64,000 nucleotides of DNA, taken from positions 75,600,791-75,664,790 of the forward strand of contig CM043948.1 in the NCBI GenBank assembly GCA_014529385.2. Reading direction: 5' to 3'. A model generated the notes under the pieces. That model had not been told where the DNA came from. It saw only the letters and a program-made list of their open reading frames with translations, and did no database searches. Numbering within the stretch: position 1 is the stretch's first letter; every line of letters begins with the position of its first letter. The stretch is from Adiantum capillus-veneris. Taxonomy: Eukaryota; Streptophyta; Polypodiopsida; Polypodiales; Pteridaceae. A program made the translations under genes and the position numbers. Of this stretch, positions 21,593 to 30,631 are shown in pieces.

Positions 21593-22345
21593 TTACTCAT
21601 AAGTATGGTCACACTCCGCGGTCCTATGGAACTCAATAAGAAGCTTGTACAAAGGATGAGCTATCTCGACAAAGTTTAAAATTAATTGTCGGTAATAGCC
21701 AACATGGCCCATGAACCTTTGAACTCCTTTATAGTTTGTAGGTGGTGGCAATTCAGCAATGGCTTTAATTTTTCTCTCATCTGTGGAAACCTCGTTTTTG
21801 GACACTATATGCCCTAAAATGACTCCATGTTTAACCCAAATTGGCATTTGAAAAGGTTTAAGGAGATGTGATACAATCTGCACTTCTCAAACACTTTTCG
21901 TAAGTATAATAGATGTTCTTTCCAAGAGGAATAAACACAAAGGTCATCTAAGAAAGCTTCGTAAAACTCCCTCAAATATTCTCTAAAGCAGTGTTTATTA
22001 ATCTTTGAAAGGTAGCGGGGGCATTGGTTAAGCCAAAAGCCTTAACACGAAATGCAAACACTCCAAATTTAGTTATAAAGGCTATTGTAGCTTGGCCCTC
22101 TAGCGCAAGTGTGATTTGATTGTAGCCAGAGTACCCATCTAAAAAGCTATAAGCTTCCTTCCCTGCAACTCTTTCAAGCACATGTTCTGAATATGGCAAG
22201 GGGTAATGGTCCCTCCTAGTGGTGGCATTGATCTTTTTGAGATCCACACACACCCTGAGTTTCCCATTCTTTTTTTGGCACAATCACTATTGGAGACACC
22301 CATTCTGAGTGCTCAATAGGTTATATGAATCCGCATTTCACAAGC
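21593..22345 (-). pseudogene. Gypsy-B reverse transcriptase
   Basis: The minus-strand reading has W-V-S-P-I-V-I-V near 22300, K-K-N-G-K-L-R-V-C-V-D-L-K, H-Y-P-L-P, Y-S-F-L-D-G-Y-S-G-Y-N-Q, F-G-L-T-N-A-P-A-T-F-Q, the active site F-L-D-D (Asp pair codons at 21943-21948), and the thumb with G-V-I-L-G-H-I-V-S-K and H-V-G-Y-Y-R-Q. Frameshifts near 22275, 21970 and 21885 interrupt it. The first position of the active-site box is Phe and not Tyr, which some Ty3 RTs tolerate. Confidence 0.85.
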
Positions 22346-22469
22346 TTTTCAATCTCTTCTTAAATGATCTTTCCATATTTAGGATTCATTGGGTAGGGTC
22401 GTTGCTCAACTGGTTTAGCCATGCTATTCATGGGGATTGTGTGTTGCACCAAGGAAGGTGGAACCCCTT

Positions 22470-22990
22470 TTATATCATGATATGTCCAAGAAAATATATA
22501 CCTAAATTCCTTGAGAAGTTCTTAAGTACACACTCCTCAGTCTCTGTCAGATCTTGGGCAATGAAAACAGGTTTGGACTCTTCTCCTGGGTCTACTAACT
22601 CTATTTCCTTGACTATCACTGGACCGTCATAAACTCCAGTGCTTCCATCAATAGGTTTTCTTTGAGCCTTTTTATACACAACCTTACATTCCTCTGTGGT
22701 GTAGGACTTGAAATGTTCAGGTGCAGGGTGTAAGGCTGTGGGGTCCTGTTGTTTTGTGGACTGTGATTTCACTTCCGATTCCTTTTGTTGTTGAGCTAAC
22801 TCTCGATTTTGCCATCTCCTTACATTATGGTTCAACTTTGGCTTCTCTGTAGCCTCTAGTTATGTGATGTCAATGGGTTGTGGACTACACCACATAATGC
22901 TTTGAAGGTATTCACCCCAGTTAACTACCAACTTCCGATGAGCATCACATGCCCCTATATAATTAAGCCATTTTGTGGTAGATTTCCTTT
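22470..22990 (-). pseudogene. Gypsy-B protease-RT linker
   Basis: The open piece is 22835-22470. It is hydrophilic, with C-K-V-V-Y-K-K-A-Q-R-K and the conserved D-P-G-E-E-S-K-P-V-F-I-A-Q element also found before the RT of Gypsy-A. Further upstream to about 22990 the frame is broken. No enzymatic motif is visible. Confidence 0.6.
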
Positions 22991-23191
22991 AATTTATTCT
23001 AGCACACACGTTTGCTTGATATCGTCGCCTCTTATATCTCTTACTCTTCTTGTCTAATTTTCAATTACGGCCGATCTCTAGTGAAGAGTCACTAGATGAA
23101 TCGCTACTTGTGTCTTTTTCTCCCCTAGATAGATTGTCATCTAGGGTACCACTGGGCCCTGAATGGTTTGTCCCCACATTTGCCCTAAGAT

Positions 23192-23990
23192 TTAACGCAT
23201 ATTCTTCGTCCTAACAGTCAATTTCAATTGATGATTCTGACCCCAAATCGTGTGGGTTATAGCTTGTGAGATGCTACTGGCTCCAATTCCAGTCAGACCT
23301 TCATCTTGTAGGTCATTAGAAGCTATATGCATTGCTACTAGCATATTTAAGGAAACGAGTGATGGAATTTCATCCCCCTCAGGTGTTACCCAAGTCGTCC
23401 CCCTGTTTCCCCAAGTGTCTATGGTTGCTGCTAGGTGGACCCAATCCACATTGTCCGACTCAGTCATCCCAGGTAGTACATCCATATAAGGAGAATCTTC
23501 CCCAACATCAGTGTCCACTTTACACGTGTAACAATACTGCAATGGGGCTAACTGAACTGTGGTGTCAGATCTATGATCAATTATAAACCTATTTCCTAAA
23601 GGATGTGCTCGACCAGCTACAAGATCCACTCGAATGACAGAATCTTGGAACTGCAAGTAGACATGGTTTTTAGACCAGTCATGCACCATTTTTTCTTCCC
23701 TCATGAAAGGACATCCTAAGATCATCTCAGATGCCATAGTGTGCTTGGAGAAATCCATAACAATGAAGGTAATTCTTATTTTATGTCCAAAGACCTTGAT
23801 CTTGAGATCTTCTAGCATCCCAATAGGTTTAACAATAGACCCATCAGTCATCTTTACCACTATGGTTGTGGTTCCAAGGTGAGGTCTTCCCATAGTTTCC
23901 CAGCAATTTTTAGTCACAATGCTAACCCCAATGCCACCATCAAGGATTCCCTTCACAGTTAATCCCTTGGTAGTGATTGGTATGGTTGCA
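23192..23990 (-). pseudogene. Gypsy-B protease 1 (before RT)
   Basis: Near the start, K-G-I-L-D-G-G-I-G-V-S-I-V-T places the catalytic Asp codon at 23939-23941. The triad reads D-G-G where D-[ST]-G is expected, which would probably reduce activity. The second motif, M-I-L-G-C-P-F-M-R-E, is about 73 residues on, a normal spacing. The 254-codon piece continues well past the protease fold into a linker of unknown role. Its stop is at 23192. Confidence 0.8.
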
Positions 23991-23994
23991 TTGG

Positions 23995-24760
23995 ATTCAT
24001 CTCCCTCAAATTATTGTCCCAACTTGTTAATATGTATTTCTACAATAGGGTTCTCATCTAGGTTGGGTTGTGGATCTAAGTGTTCCTCCTCTATTGGCAT
24101 CTCCCTAACTCCATCCATCTGTGCAAATTGTGGTAGTCCGACCTTAAGTTCTCCATTGAGGAAAGCTCAAAGAGCTAAGAATAGCTTAGGGTCTCCATAT
24201 AGTTTGGACATGATGGTGGTTCTAACCTCTGAAGCCATGAAATCCATCAATTTGTCAATATTTAGCGGCACCTTTTGGGCTTCGGTCCCTTGATGTGGGG
24301 AAGATGGGATCTCCATATCTTTGATAGGATTAGGTAGTCCCTCTGTAAACATTCTTTCCAACAAGAAGTGAGTACACCCACTTTCCCATGACTTTAAGTC
24401 ACTTTCTTCTTGGATGACACTAGGTATGGCTAGGGGTCTATGGACTTTCTAAGGTTGTTGTTGCATTGGGAACACTGTGTTTGTAATCTAGATCTGCCTA
24501 GGTGCTGGCTCTAGATCTCTTTGGGTATCTACCAATTTCTTCACCCGCTCGATCTCCTCTGTAGGGTTTGGATAAGTTCCTATCTTCTTCTTGGATCCTG
24601 GCCATTGTGGCTCATGACAATCTTCCTTGTTGGTTTTTTTCTTAGTGGTCGTTTTGGTCTCCGTGGCTTCACATAGATCGAATCCTCTTCAGCATCGTTC
24701 ATATATACGGTGTTGTCACCAATCCCCATGTTGGTCTTTGAACTGGGATCTGACTTCATT
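23995..24760 (-). pseudogene. Gypsy-B gag-protease linker
   Basis: Only broken frames are seen. The best piece is 24364-24167 (65 codons, with M-D-F-M-A-S-E-V-R-T). I recognise no domain. Its position between gag and protease matches the equally broken 6040-6840 stretch of Gypsy-A. Confidence 0.5.
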
Positions 24761-24762
24761 GC

Positions 24763-25250
24763 TTAGTGTGATCTCTTTCTTCGTGTTTTCTTCTTTTTTT
24801 GAGATTGAGAAATTGATGCCATGTCTCTTTCTTCAAGAATATAATTTTGTTTTTGGAGCATTGATCGTGTGAGTACATTTACTAGTACCACATGTGTACT
24901 TTGTGATGACTCCTTCGTAACCTCAATCAAGTTTAATGGCATGATCTTCGGTGCATTTGGATTATTTGGACATTGGGCAATCAAATGATCTATGCAAATC
25001 AATTACACATGAGTATCGGCATTATAGATGTGCTTGCTTGATTGGTTTGCATTAGTGTGGTGTTATTTTGTAGCCTAATAGGACACTTGGCCACACGATG
25101 TGGACCTCCAAACGCATACCATTGAAGATGTGGTCTCTTGGCAGTGTAATTGATATTTTGGCCTCTTGTAGCAAGAGAAGCTACTTGATAAACAAGTTTG
25201 ACTTGTCCCCAATATTCTTCCATGTAGTATTGTGGACTTTCTTCAAGCAC
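24763..25250 (-). pseudogene. Gypsy-B gag C-terminal knuckles and basic tail
   Basis: 25250-24999 includes W-Y-A-F-G-G-P-H-R-V-A-K-C-P, a compact C-x2-C-x3-H-x4-C knuckle whose first two cysteines have become Trp and Phe. The next piece has D-H-L-I-A-Q-C-P, then V-N-V-L-T-R and a strongly basic end (K-K-K-K-T-R-R-K-R). The same three blocks occur in Gypsy-A at 5490-5900. Confidence 0.65.
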
Positions 25251-25283
25251 ATCAATCCCATAGGCAATATTAGGGTCTATATC

Positions 25284-26105
25284 TTACTCACAGTCTTCCA
25301 AACAAGCAATAGATGACTCACAACCCACTTGATTCATAGAGGTGATTCTTGGATGTGGTGGGTGCGGTCCTAGCATTGGAGGTGGTAAGGGTGTTGTTTG
25401 AACAACATTTTGGGCCCTAGGGACCATGCGTTGTGACGTTTGTTCAAGAGGTGGAGCCGACATCAATGCAGGCACTCGAGGTGTATTTGTCCATGCTAAG
25501 CTTGGTCTATTGGCCATCGCAAAATTAAATACTATGAAATCCTTAGCTTGATGACCATACCTCCCACAGGCAGTGCAATTCCCATTGAATTTTACTCTAA
25601 AAGTAGGGCATTCACTGGTACTATGCGGACCATAGCATACTGAGCACCATTGTTGCTCCCTTCTTGGGTATATATGATTGTTTTGTGGAGCACGATTGTC
25701 TCTAAGACTCTCTTGAATGGCCTTGGTGAGATTTGCTAACGTCATCTGAGATATCTTTGGCTCCTTAACAATAGGCTTTAGGGTCATTGGCTGATGCCCC
25801 GATGCTTGCGAGCTAATGGATTTAGACTCAACAGGCACTCTTTCTTCTTGAATCATTAAATTATCCTCCAATTGGATCGCATTGGTGGTGACCGCTTCCC
25901 AAGTGGTGATACCTTTGACTAGGCCTTTATAGATATCCTCATGCCGTAATCCCCTAATGAATCTATCAAGAAATTGATTATTATTGAAGCGCTCATTTGG
26001 ATTACAACGAGAATTCAAATGCTTTAAGCGACTAATAAAGTCTCTCACCGACTCTCCTTCCTCTCGTTGGGCTTTCTGGAATTGAGAGGCTACACCCCAA
26101 AGCAC
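25284..26105 (-). pseudogene. Gypsy-B gag, capsid C-terminal part and first knuckles
   Basis: 273 open codons. The first 60 residues are the end of a Retrotrans_gag capsid domain (S-V-R-D-F-I-S-R-L-K, F-L-D-R-F-I-R-G-L). In the middle are two knuckle-like motifs: C-S-V-C-Y-G-P-H-S-T-S-E-C (complete, compact spacing) and C-T-A-C-G-R-Y-G-H-Q-A-K-D with the last Cys lost. The rest is Pro-rich. It continues the piece 27179-26121 across a frame break at about 26110. Confidence 0.8.
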
Positions 26106-26120
26106 CCACTCTCGTATGTA

Positions 26121-27179
26121 TTATTTCAAGAACAGTCTCCTAAGAGTAGGGTAAATCGTTTTTTCTTCCACCCTTAGGGTTCTATACCAATCCCCAGCCT
26201 TCCCACTTAAGGTTAAGCTTAAAGCATTACTCTTATGCAGGTCATTGTGTTCTCCTAGAGAATCGCATATTTGTTCAAACACTTCAATATGCTTTCTCAC
26301 ATCCCCATCTCCACTAACTTTTTGTGTGAGGTTGGCTATTTGTACTACCTTACTTCTAGGTTCTCTATTAGGCGGGTTACACATATTCTCAGCAATAGAT
26401 CGACCGATAGCTTGAGCAAAAGTTTCCAAGTCACCTAAGTGAGCAGGCATCGTGGATGAAGGCGCTCCAAAGACTACATGTGGATTAGGTATTGGAATTG
26501 GCCTTGGCGCATAGGTTGCCCTTGGGTTGCATGTTTGGTACGTTGTTGTGCCATGTGGAGGCCCAAAGTTCATATGTGTGGCCCTAGGCATGGCAGATGT
26601 CGGATGTGACATGCTAATGCTAGCCAATATGGTCCCATGGAAATAACAACTTGGGTGTTGTGGTTGTGGAGCATAGGTTTTTGAAACAATGGGAGGGGTA
26701 GGAACTACATGAGTACGAGGACCCATAGGTGCATACGATTGATACACACTTGTACGGACTGTTGTCGGCATTGAGCTACCACGTAGTGGTGCTTTACTAA
26801 CAAATGAGGTCCATGGCATGTTTTTTGGCATGCCCATCATTGGGGTAGGCATGGTAGCCGTGGTATCATCAAGGGAAATATGAGCTAGACTTGGAAAAGT
26901 AAAGCTATCACTTGTGGGCTCAGATTGCACTGAGACCCCTGGAAAAACAACATATAGAGGATCCATCGGACTTACTGAGGGAGTCTCCATTTGCAATAAG
27001 GTTGGTTGTTTAGCCTTCCCTGTATCCAAGAATATCATGAGACCCATTGAAGGCATGTGGATCCCCTTGTTCTGTCTCTCTAGCTCAATAACCCTATGGA
27101 TGACCTCACAAACTCTTTTTTGTTGATCATCCGCACTAGTAGCACCCGTTGTGGATTGTAGGACATCTAACCAACCCAA
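26121..27179 (-). pseudogene. Gypsy-B gag, N-terminal and capsid part
   Basis: 352 open codons. The N-terminal two thirds are Pro/Met/Ser/Thr-rich low-complexity protein. The last 90 residues are a typical capsid segment: F-E-Q-I-C-D-S-L-G, A-L-S-L-T-L-S-G-K-A-G-D-W-Y. The reading is lost at a stop and frameshift before 26105. The protein would assemble the particle around element RNA. Confidence 0.8.
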
Positions 27180-27208
27180 GTGATAGGTGTGATCTCTGTA
27201 TAGGTTGG

Positions 27209-28036
27209 TTAGAGTTTCTGTTTGTAGTTCAAACTCCAGTTCTCATTTAAGAACGCTCCATCTAGGATTGAGGTGCTACGGGTGTCCTTTGAACTAGATG
27301 CAATGTGGCTCTCTATGGGTTGACCCTTAGTGGTCGCTAATTCAGGAGCACCTGATTGCTCTCCTAGCAAGGATATTGACATAGGGGATTTTTCTTTTAA
27401 CTCTCTTCGTTGCTCCACCTTGCGTATGCTCTCAATTTTATTTTCCCTAGCCGCAATGATATATCCCTCAACCTCTTGCACTTCGGTAAGGCTTCTACCA
27501 TTTGGTAATATAACCTCAGAGGGGAATAGCTCTGAAGAGTCAGGGGGTGCAGTGAATGGAGTATTCACGTGCACATTCTCTAAGAGCATGGGATCTATGT
27601 TGGTCATGAATGGAAAATTTACTTCCCCACCCTCCTCATTTACATCGTTATCTCCATGTTCGGAGCGAGTGGCTCTACTAAAGGTTTCCTTCAAGCAGCT
27701 AAGCATGCTCGGTCCGGACCGTGGACCCATGGCATGCATATCTTGGATTGAGCTATCAGGATTAGCCATTGGGTAACCCTGCTTCATGTCGTAGTCAGAG
27801 GAAGAGTCACAGGACGCAATATGCGGGTCTTGAGTGGTACTACCTTGGGTTTCCACTGAGGGCCTAGAGCCTAAGGTAGAGGAATAGTGAGTGTCCGCGT
27901 AAACGGAGACACTCTCAATGTGCTCTTCCCCTAGAACACAACCAGAGCATAGGTGTATGTGACCTTGACACTCTAGAGGTGTTGGTGAGTGCCCGTGAAG
28001 GCCGCTCATGTAGTTTTTTAGGTGTTTACAATCCAA
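27209..28036 (-). CDS. Gypsy-B leader ORF, unknown function
   Basis: 275 open codons upstream of gag. The sequence is polar, with several Cys/His in the first 40 residues (C-x2 to C-x6 spacing, no clear zinc motif) and a Ser/Glu-rich body. The ATG at about 28007 (M-S-G-L) is a possible start, since the preceding residues may be read-in. It may be a Gag N-terminal extension now separated by a stop near 27200, or a separate leader ORF. I do not recognise a family. Confidence 0.4.
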   Translation of the reverse strand: MDCKHLKNYMSGLHGHSPTPLECQGHIHLCSGCVLGEEHIESVSVYADTHYSSTLGSRPSVETQGSTTQDPHIASCDSSSDYDMKQGYPMANPDSSIQDMHAMGPRSGPSMLSCLKETFSRATRSEHGDNDVNEEGGEVNFPFMTNIDPMLLENVHVNTPFTAPPDSSELFPSEVILPNGRSLTEVQEVEGYIIAARENKIESIRKVEQRRELKEKSPMSISLLGEQSGAPELATTKGQPIESHIASSSKDTRSTSILDGAFLNENWSLNYKQKL

Positions 28037-28890
28037 TTTTTTGTATTTTTGGTCCCTTTTTTAAAAAAATCAAGCCACAGAATATGGCGTGCGATAGCTC
28101 AAAACGAGCATCTTGGCTAGAGGACATGCTGTGCTTTACAACCCCCGATTCAATTATGTACAGCCCTTGGAATCCTAAAACTAATATTTTCCTAGGTGGG
28201 GAGAGGACTAGAATTAGTAAGTCCAAAGGGTGAGTGTGAAGGGGATGGTGGAGGACTTGAGGAACTTGTCCCACATACCCTCATTCTTTCTTGTGGGGAT
28301 AGGGTATATATATAAGAGTGAGTCTAGTATATATCATAGGACTGAGGCCTGGGCCTGGGCTTGGGCTTGGGGAAATGATCCCGATCCCGATCGTGATCCA
28401 GCATTTTTGTAGAACACACTCATGTCTCACGCTTAAATAGTTTTGGTTATATATATATATATATATTCCAGACGATCACCACGCGTGGATTCAGTGGCCT
28501 TTTTGGACCACACACACATCACCTTTACCTACTCTCCTAACTAATGTAACCTTATCTCCTCTACAACTAACTACTCTGCTAACTGCTAATTGATAGTGAA
28601 GCTTCCTACTCTACTAACTGCTTACTCATTCACTAGCTAACACACTAACTACTAATTGTACAAATAAAAAACTGTGTAAAAGCAGACATTGGTAGAAAAC
28701 ACTCATTCACTACTAACACACTTACTACTAACTGTGCAAAAGATTATGTGCAAGCAGACATTGGCAGAAAACAGAGATTATGTAGGAAGTAAAAACTTGG
28801 AGAAAATAACTTCTTCTTCTTCCTCTTCCTTCCTAACACGAACACTCACAGAAGAAGCACAAAGTGCCTCTTGAGCTCAGTGCAGGGTGA
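28037..28890 (-). other. Gypsy-B leader with tandem duplication; no gene
   Basis: This lies between the primer site and the first ORF. It holds an (AT)n run (28447-28467), a CCTGGG/CTTGGG repeat (28346-28372), a TATATATATAAG near 28305 and a 77-base direct duplication at 28625-28778. No coding sequence is supported. Confidence 0.6.
28625..28778. repeat. Tandem duplication, period 77 bases, two copies
   Basis: Both copies begin CTCATTCACT and end GCAGACATTGG, then AGAAAACA. The second copy is a few bases shorter. Confidence 0.75.
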
Positions 28891-28909
28891 TTCCCCGGTA
28901 GCGGTGCCA
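28891..28909 (-). promoter_or_regulatory. Primer binding site of Gypsy-B (tRNA-Asp-like)
   Basis: The minus strand reads TGGCACCGCTACCGGGGAA. From memory, the plant tRNA-Asp 3' end complement is TGGCGCCGTTGCCGGGGA, so about three positions differ. The site sits a few bases inside a TGTGGG that would be the LTR edge on the plus strand. Confidence 0.65.
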
Positions 28910-29139
28910 AAAATGTGGGCTTCTACCGCACGTATCAAAGCAAGGGACTTGCATAACACTGTGTGCGAGCCACATATGGCTCCAAGCACGCAACTAGCCT
29001 AAACTAGTAAGCTCAAAGATGACAATGGTGTATCACTCACCGCTCTACGCTTACTGTCATGGAGATTCCTCGCCACGAAGAAGAGGGAGCCGCCGTTGTG
29101 CCGCGCTCAACTGCCTCATCACCGTCATACCGCCGCAAT

Positions 29140-29140
<1 letters not shown>

Positions 29141-29185
<45 letters not shown>
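29141..29185. repeat. (CT)n microsatellite
   Basis: About 22 CT units. Confidence 0.95.
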
Positions 29186-29188
<3 letters not shown>

Positions 29189-29218
29189 CACACACTAGTA
29201 CACAAAGAAGATAGAGAA

Positions 29219-29500
29219 GGAGATGGAGCAAGAGCACTCTTCTTGCATTGCACAAATGAGAGAATGAGGTATTTTAGGTTTAGATTGACTTTTATATGGC
29301 CTTGCCCATTCACATTGGACGCCCACACTTAGCCAATCTTACCCAAACATTATAGGTTCCAGTTTTAGAGTGCACCTCTGATCAACGATCACTCTTAACC
29401 ATTCCTACCTGACCGACAAGCCCGGCCAATAACATAATACACAACTAGCAGGTCCGACAAGCCCGGCCCATGGCTACATAAAAGGTGGTCTCTTGGTGGT
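29219..29500 (+). repeat. Dispersed repeat, copy 2
   Basis: It matches 13660-13947 from GAAGGAGATGGAGCAAGAGC to AAAAGGTGGT, and on by eye is clearly related throughout. Copia-B inserted just after its end, at GTCTC. Confidence 0.75.
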
Positions 29501-29509
29501 GGTGGTCTC

Positions 29510-29727
29510 TGTTAAAGAATATGTCCATTTTGTACTATGGGCGGCCGGACACTGACTATACTATGTTGTAAATATACTTTGGATAATAGTTCAAAGTGAA
29601 GAAGAAGAGAAGAGAAGCTCGTTGAATGGCTGCTGCAGGGTAAGGATTGTGTGTGTGTGTCTCGATGTGTGTTGGTGTGTATGCGTAGTCTTATTTTCTA
29701 CCTTCTCCATCACCTGTGCACTCTACA
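29510..29727 (+). repeat. 5' LTR of Copia-B
   Basis: 218 bp, TGTTAAAGAA to CTCTACA. The R-like (GT)n stretch and the CATCACCTG end are shared with the 3' LTR. Confidence 0.95.
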
Positions 29728-29730
29728 AAG

Positions 29731-29746
29731 TGGTATCAGAGCTCAG
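29731..29746 (+). promoter_or_regulatory. Primer binding site of Copia-B (initiator tRNA-Met)
   Basis: TGGTATCAGAGCTCAG, complementary to the 3' end of plant initiator tRNA-Met, lies three bases after the LTR. Confidence 0.95.
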
Positions 29747-30631
29747 TTTGAGGAGCTACAGTCAATACACAGGTTTCCGCAGCTCTGGAAAACAACAAAA
29801 AAGAGAGGTTTTTTGGTCATAACTCCCTCACCCGAACTCGGAATACAGTGATCCAAGAGTCCATCTTTATGTTTTTGGGCGTTTCGGACGCATTGGCGTA
29901 CTCAGATTTTCCAAAATCTTCAATTTTCTGTAGAAAACAGCCAGTTCACACAAGCATAGAAGATGTCCAGTTTTGCACTCGGCAGTAGATTTACAGGTTA
30001 CAGGTGAAGAATTCAGCATTTACACAGGTTTTGGAGAGCGACATAGAGCTTTTGCGTCATGATATTATGTTATGGAAGATTATGTTTGGTTGTTGTGGGT
30101 CCATTATGGACAACCGCCTATGTAAGAAAGGTTGTGGAAAGAAGTTGAGGCGGTTATATTGTCAGATTGATTACTTTGTGGTTATGTATGGATATGCGGT
30201 TAATGTATTTTGGAAAACTGCAGCCTTTGTGAGGGTCGAGTGAGGTTTTTTGAAGCCTTGCCTTGGGAGCTTTGGTACCTTGGCAAGGTGGATTAGGTAC
30301 TGGAGCGAACCCCCGACTAGCCCCACGAAAGACCTCATATGTCGTTTACAACTATGGGAAGAAGGTGGATGTATGGATATGTGGTACAGGACAGCGTATG
30401 GATTGCATTTGCATACAGGTCCATGTGGACACTATTTTAGAGTATTTATGCATAATATTGAGTTAGTCTGTGGCAAAGTGAGTCAGTGGATTTTTCCTTG
30501 GCAGTGAAAGATTTTCTGTCAGTGTTTATGAGCACTTTGGTTGAGGTTGTCACTTGAGATATTGTCCAAATACAAATGAAACTCTGCCGAAATTTTATCA
30601 AAATCCTTTGAAAGAAATTGAGAGAGTGAAG
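29747..30631 (+). other. Copia-B untranslated leader
   Basis: About 885 bases with only chance ORFs. Two motifs also occur in the Copia-C leader: the ACTGCAGCC block (30217-30255) and GAAACTCTGCCGAAATTTT (30578-30596), the latter starting 54 bases before the gag ATG. A block at 29818-29854 resembles the 5' UTR of the intact LINE at 50726-50762. Confidence 0.7.

Larger units (their letters stand above)
18446..28913 (-). mobile_element. Gypsy-B: Ty3/gypsy retrotransposon, minus strand
   Basis: Reading the minus strand from 28909: tRNA-Asp-like primer site, leader, gag with capsid and zinc knuckles, protease, linker, RT (F-L-D-D), RNase H, integrase (intact D-D-E), a second retropepsin-like segment, a W-x-P tail, and a polypurine tract at 18446-18460. 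At about 10.5 kb it keeps all internal parts, but frameshifts and stops break it. The same order and motif set in Gypsy-A shows that they are one lineage. LTRs are only guessed, since no matching pair was found. Confidence 0.85.
28914..29509 (-). repeat. Possible 5' LTR of Gypsy-B, interrupted by Copia-B
   Basis: It lies directly outside the primer site and starts with TG on the plus strand. It contains the (CT)n tract and dispersed repeat copy 2. No matching 3' LTR was found near 17.8-18.4 kb, so this is a guess from position. Confidence 0.3.

Noticed and set aside
28914-29509. Paired LTRs for Gypsy-B
   Set aside because: I searched by eye near 17.8-18.4 kb for the GTGGGCTTCTACCGC end and found no copy, so the LTR is reported only as possible.
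30004-30507. ORFs of 79 and 85 codons in the Copia-B leader
   Set aside because: No start context, no domain, and the leader is not conserved as protein in Copia-C.
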